A stretch of DNA of 7,322 bases from NCBI GenBank assembly GCA_023424135.1, contig JAFAEH010000277.1, positions 1-7,322 on the forward strand. Reading direction: 5' to 3'. Source of the stretch: Actinomycetes bacterium (GTDB lineage Bacteria > Actinomycetota > Actinomycetes > Actinomycetales > Cellulomonadaceae). The position numbers and the translations under genes are program-made. Shown one piece after another: positions 5,222 through 7,322 of this stretch (the stretch's first letter is position 1; every line of letters starts with the position of its first letter). The notes under the pieces are model-generated. The model was given only the letters and a program-made list of their open reading frames with translations, was not told the origin of the DNA and did not search any database.

Positions 5222-7261
5222 TCAGTCGGCGAGCAGGACGTGGTCCACCATCAGGTGCCCCCAGTCACCTGTCGCGTCGTCGAGCACCTGGAGCTGGACC
5301 GTGCGCCCGGCGAGGTCGGACAGGTCCCAGCGCACCGGCCGCAGCGTGCCGTCCGAAGAGCCGGTCGCGGTGCGCACGGGAGCACCGTCGAGCAGCAGCT
5401 GGACCGAGGTCGCGGGCTCGACGCCCAGCGGGTGGTCGCCGCCCGCGAGCAGCAGGTGCAGGTACCGGCGGTCGGCGACGAACGGCGCGGAGGTCACGGT
5501 CCCCGTCGCACCGTCCCCGGGCGAGGCCGGGGACGCATAGGTGTCCAGGACGTACGTGCCTGCCTGCCCGCGCAGGTCCGCGGCGACCGGTGCGATGCCT
5601 GCCAGGTCCCCGGTCGAGGTCCACCCGGCGGGCAGCGCACCGTCCTCGAAGTCGGCCAGCAGGCGCGCCGGACGTCCCGTGACGTCGGCGTAGTGCGTCA
5701 CGGTCACGTCGCGGAAGGTCGCGGGACCGTCGAGCGCGTAGAGCGCGATCCCGTCGTCGCCCGGGTCGGCGAACACCTGGCTCGAGTGCACCGTGCGTCC
5801 GTCGTCGACGAATACCTCGACCGTGGTGCTGTCGACGAGCACCCGCAGGCGCACCTGGCGCGCCGCGGGGTCGTGCCGCGCGCGGCTCTCGACCTTCGAG
5901 CCGTCGGCGCTCGGGTGGCCGGTGCCACCGCGGTTGAGGTAGCTGTAGCCGTCGTGCACGCCCACGTCGGCGTGCCGTGCCCCGTCGTGCGACACGCGCA
6001 GCTGCAGGCCGACGTTCGTGGCCTGCTCCCACGTCACGGTCGTCTCGAGCTGGTAGGCCGTCCCCGTCGCGGCGAGCGGCACGCGGCCGTCGACGACGAG
6101 GTCGCCGAGCGACTCGACGTGCGTCGCGTGCCCGGCGAGGCCCGCGACGGGCGACGACGCGAGCGCGTACCCGTCGGCGTACCGGCGCAGCACCAGCTCC
6201 CGCACGACCGAGTCCGTGCCGTTGTACCCCTCGGCCTCCCACGTCGGGGTCGTGAACGGGTAGGACCAGCTGTTCATCCACGCGATCGCGCGCCGCCGGT
6301 GCTCGGGGTCGGACGCGTCGGGCCACGTGACCGCGCCGTACCAGTCGAACCCGTGGTCGAGCCAGCGGGGTGCGTCGTGGCCGGGCGTGAACGAGGTGCC
6401 GTCGAAGCCGCCGGTCCAGTAGGCGAACGTGGCGGGGTCTCCCGTCGCGTACCCGTTGGCGCTCAGGCCCAGGACCCAGTGCCGCGTGCCGTCGTCCGCA
6501 GTGAGCTCGAACAGGTCGGGGCACTCGAGGAGCCCGAGACCGGGGAGCACGAGCTGCGAGGCGTGCTCCCACGTGCGCAGGTCCGGCGACGTCCAGAAGC
6601 TCACCGCGTCGCCCTCGGCGACGAGCGCGACCCACCTCCCGCGCGCGTCGTCCCAGAGCACCTTCGGGTCGCGAAAGTCGCGCCGCCCCCCGTTGGCGAG
6701 CACGGGGTGCTCGCCGTCGGGGCGGAACGTGCGACCGCCGTCGAGCGAGTACCACAGGAACTGCGCCTGCGGGCCGGACGCGTCGGCGATCTGCTCGGGG
6801 GTCGGGTGGTCCATCTGCGTGACCATCATGACGAGCGCACCCGCGCCGAACCCGGCCGTGCCGGTCTCGTCGACGACCACCGACCCCGACCACAGGTCGT
6901 AGTTGGCGTTCGTCGCCTTGGGCGCCGCGACGCCCTGGTCGGTGAAGACGACGTCGTCCGTGCTCGTCGCCAGCCGCCAGGCGGTGCCGACCCGGTCGGG
7001 GTAGTCCGCGTTGTACAGGTACCAGTAGTGCGTGACGCCGTCGATCACGACGGGCCGCTGCGGGTCGTTCTTCCACCGGTCCGGCACCGTGTGGTGGTAG
7101 CGGGCCCGCCAGGACGACGTACCGTCCGCGCGGGTGGGGGCGTCGTCCGGGGCGACGGCCGTGGCGCCGGCCGGAGGGCCGAGCGCCAGGGCGGTCAGCA
7201 GCGCGGGCACCAACGCTGCGGTGATCGTGCGGGCGGTGCGGCGTGCGGGATGCGCGGTCAT
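5222..7261 (-). CDS. Secreted GH32 levanase-like enzyme with C-terminal accessory domain
   Basis: Predicted extracellular fructan-cleaving enzyme of 679 residues. The signal peptide (MTAHPARRTAR, hydrophobic core, cleavage near ATA 33-35) has no lipobox. The GH32 propeller (about 53-370) shows nucleophile Asp66 in WKNDPQRP, WSGS at 124-127, Asp198 in FRDPK and acid/base Glu246 in LECPDLF; the GH32 sandwich (about 385-522) has TVEVFVDDG. A further domain (about 532-679) begins LLADFEDGALPAGW and includes ATGTVTSAPF, YLHLLLAGGDH, VRTATG, VRWDLSDLAGRTVQLQVLDD and GDWGHLMVDHV; this pattern occurs in accessory modules of bacterial levanases and inulinases. It may bind fructan. The protein closely matches the downstream lipoprotein through both GH32 domains, so the pair arose by duplication. 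Product specificity is as uncertain as for its paralogue. ATG 7261 is preceded by GAGGT at 5 bases. It is first of the two genes transcribed leftward. Confidence 0.93.
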   Translation of the reverse strand: MTAHPARRTARTITAALVPALLTALALGPPAGATAVAPDDAPTRADGTSSWRARYHHTVPDRWKNDPQRPVVIDGVTHYWYLYNADYPDRVGTAWRLATSTDDVVFTDQGVAAPKATNANYDLWSGSVVVDETGTAGFGAGALVMMVTQMDHPTPEQIADASGPQAQFLWYSLDGGRTFRPDGEHPVLANGGRRDFRDPKVLWDDARGRWVALVAEGDAVSFWTSPDLRTWEHASQLVLPGLGLLECPDLFELTADDGTRHWVLGLSANGYATGDPATFAYWTGGFDGTSFTPGHDAPRWLDHGFDWYGAVTWPDASDPEHRRRAIAWMNSWSYPFTTPTWEAEGYNGTDSVVRELVLRRYADGYALASSPVAGLAGHATHVESLGDLVVDGRVPLAATGTAYQLETTVTWEQATNVGLQLRVSHDGARHADVGVHDGYSYLNRGGTGHPSADGSKVESRARHDPAARQVRLRVLVDSTTVEVFVDDGRTVHSSQVFADPGDDGIALYALDGPATFRDVTVTHYADVTGRPARLLADFEDGALPAGWTSTGDLAGIAPVAADLRGQAGTYVLDTYASPASPGDGATGTVTSAPFVADRRYLHLLLAGGDHPLGVEPATSVQLLLDGAPVRTATGSSDGTLRPVRWDLSDLAGRTVQLQVLDDATGDWGHLMVDHVLLAD

Positions 7262-7322
7262 CGTCGACCTCGTTCTCGTCTCGTCGGACAGGGTGGGGCG
7301 TGTTGTCGGGGGCGTGCGGGCC
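7262..7322 (-). promoter_or_regulatory. Upstream region of the GH32 pair, cut by the window edge
   Basis: It contains the ribosome binding site GAGGT (minus strand, 7271-7267). No convincing -10 or -35 box can be seen in the remaining 50 bases; the promoter is either further upstream, outside the window, or of an unfamiliar type. Confidence 0.4.

Noticed and set aside
1..7322. CRISPR array, insertion sequence, tRNA, rRNA or attachment site
   Set aside because: No spaced direct repeats, transposase motifs, terminal inverted repeats with target duplication, cloverleaf or rRNA sequence seen on either strand.

Overview
The window is very GC-rich, with codon third positions almost entirely G or C. 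Its proteins (a twin-aspartate/glutamate fructan enzyme set, a lipobox lipoprotein, a choice-of-anchor L surface protein) look like those of a high-GC actinobacterium, most plausibly Cellulomonas or a close relative in the Micrococcales. That placement is inference from composition and protein style; there is no rRNA or other marker gene here.

Layout: the 3' end of a sirohydrochlorin chelatase (CbiX/SirB-like) gene runs rightward to position 225 and converges on a leftward, secreted levansucrase (GH68, 286-2118), with a large hairpin between the two stops. A 446-base divergent control region follows (2119-2564). It holds a sigma-70-like promoter for the levansucrase, a second TTGACA element facing right, three overlapping inverted repeats between and on the promoters, and then a leader of about 250 bases that folds into eight successive hairpins. 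That leader precedes a rightward secreted protein of the choice-of-anchor L family (2565-3515). A 14-bp-stem bidirectional terminator (3521-3551) separates it from two leftward, tandem, paralogous GH32 fructan-degrading enzymes: a 526-residue lipoprotein (3565-5145), and upstream of it a 679-residue secreted enzyme with an extra C-terminal beta-sandwich domain (5222-7261). The last 61 bases are the start of the upstream region of the latter.

How the genes fit together: the levansucrase would make levan (beta-2,6 fructan) from sucrose outside the cell. The two GH32 enzymes would cut levan, one tethered to the cell surface and one released and probably carbohydrate-targeted. Both carry the DPQRP form of the nucleophile motif that I associate with levan fructotransferases and related levan-specific enzymes, so the product (fructose, levanbiose or difructose anhydride IV) is open. 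The choice-of-anchor L protein has no recognised function, but it shares a control region with the levansucrase and might act in the extracellular matrix. No transporter, regulator gene, mobile element, CRISPR array, tRNA or rRNA is visible.

The least explained parts are the structured leader with a possible pseudoknot upstream of the choice-of-anchor L gene, the clustered operator-like repeats between the divergent promoters, and that protein's unusual Cys/Trp/Pro-rich C-terminal tail.
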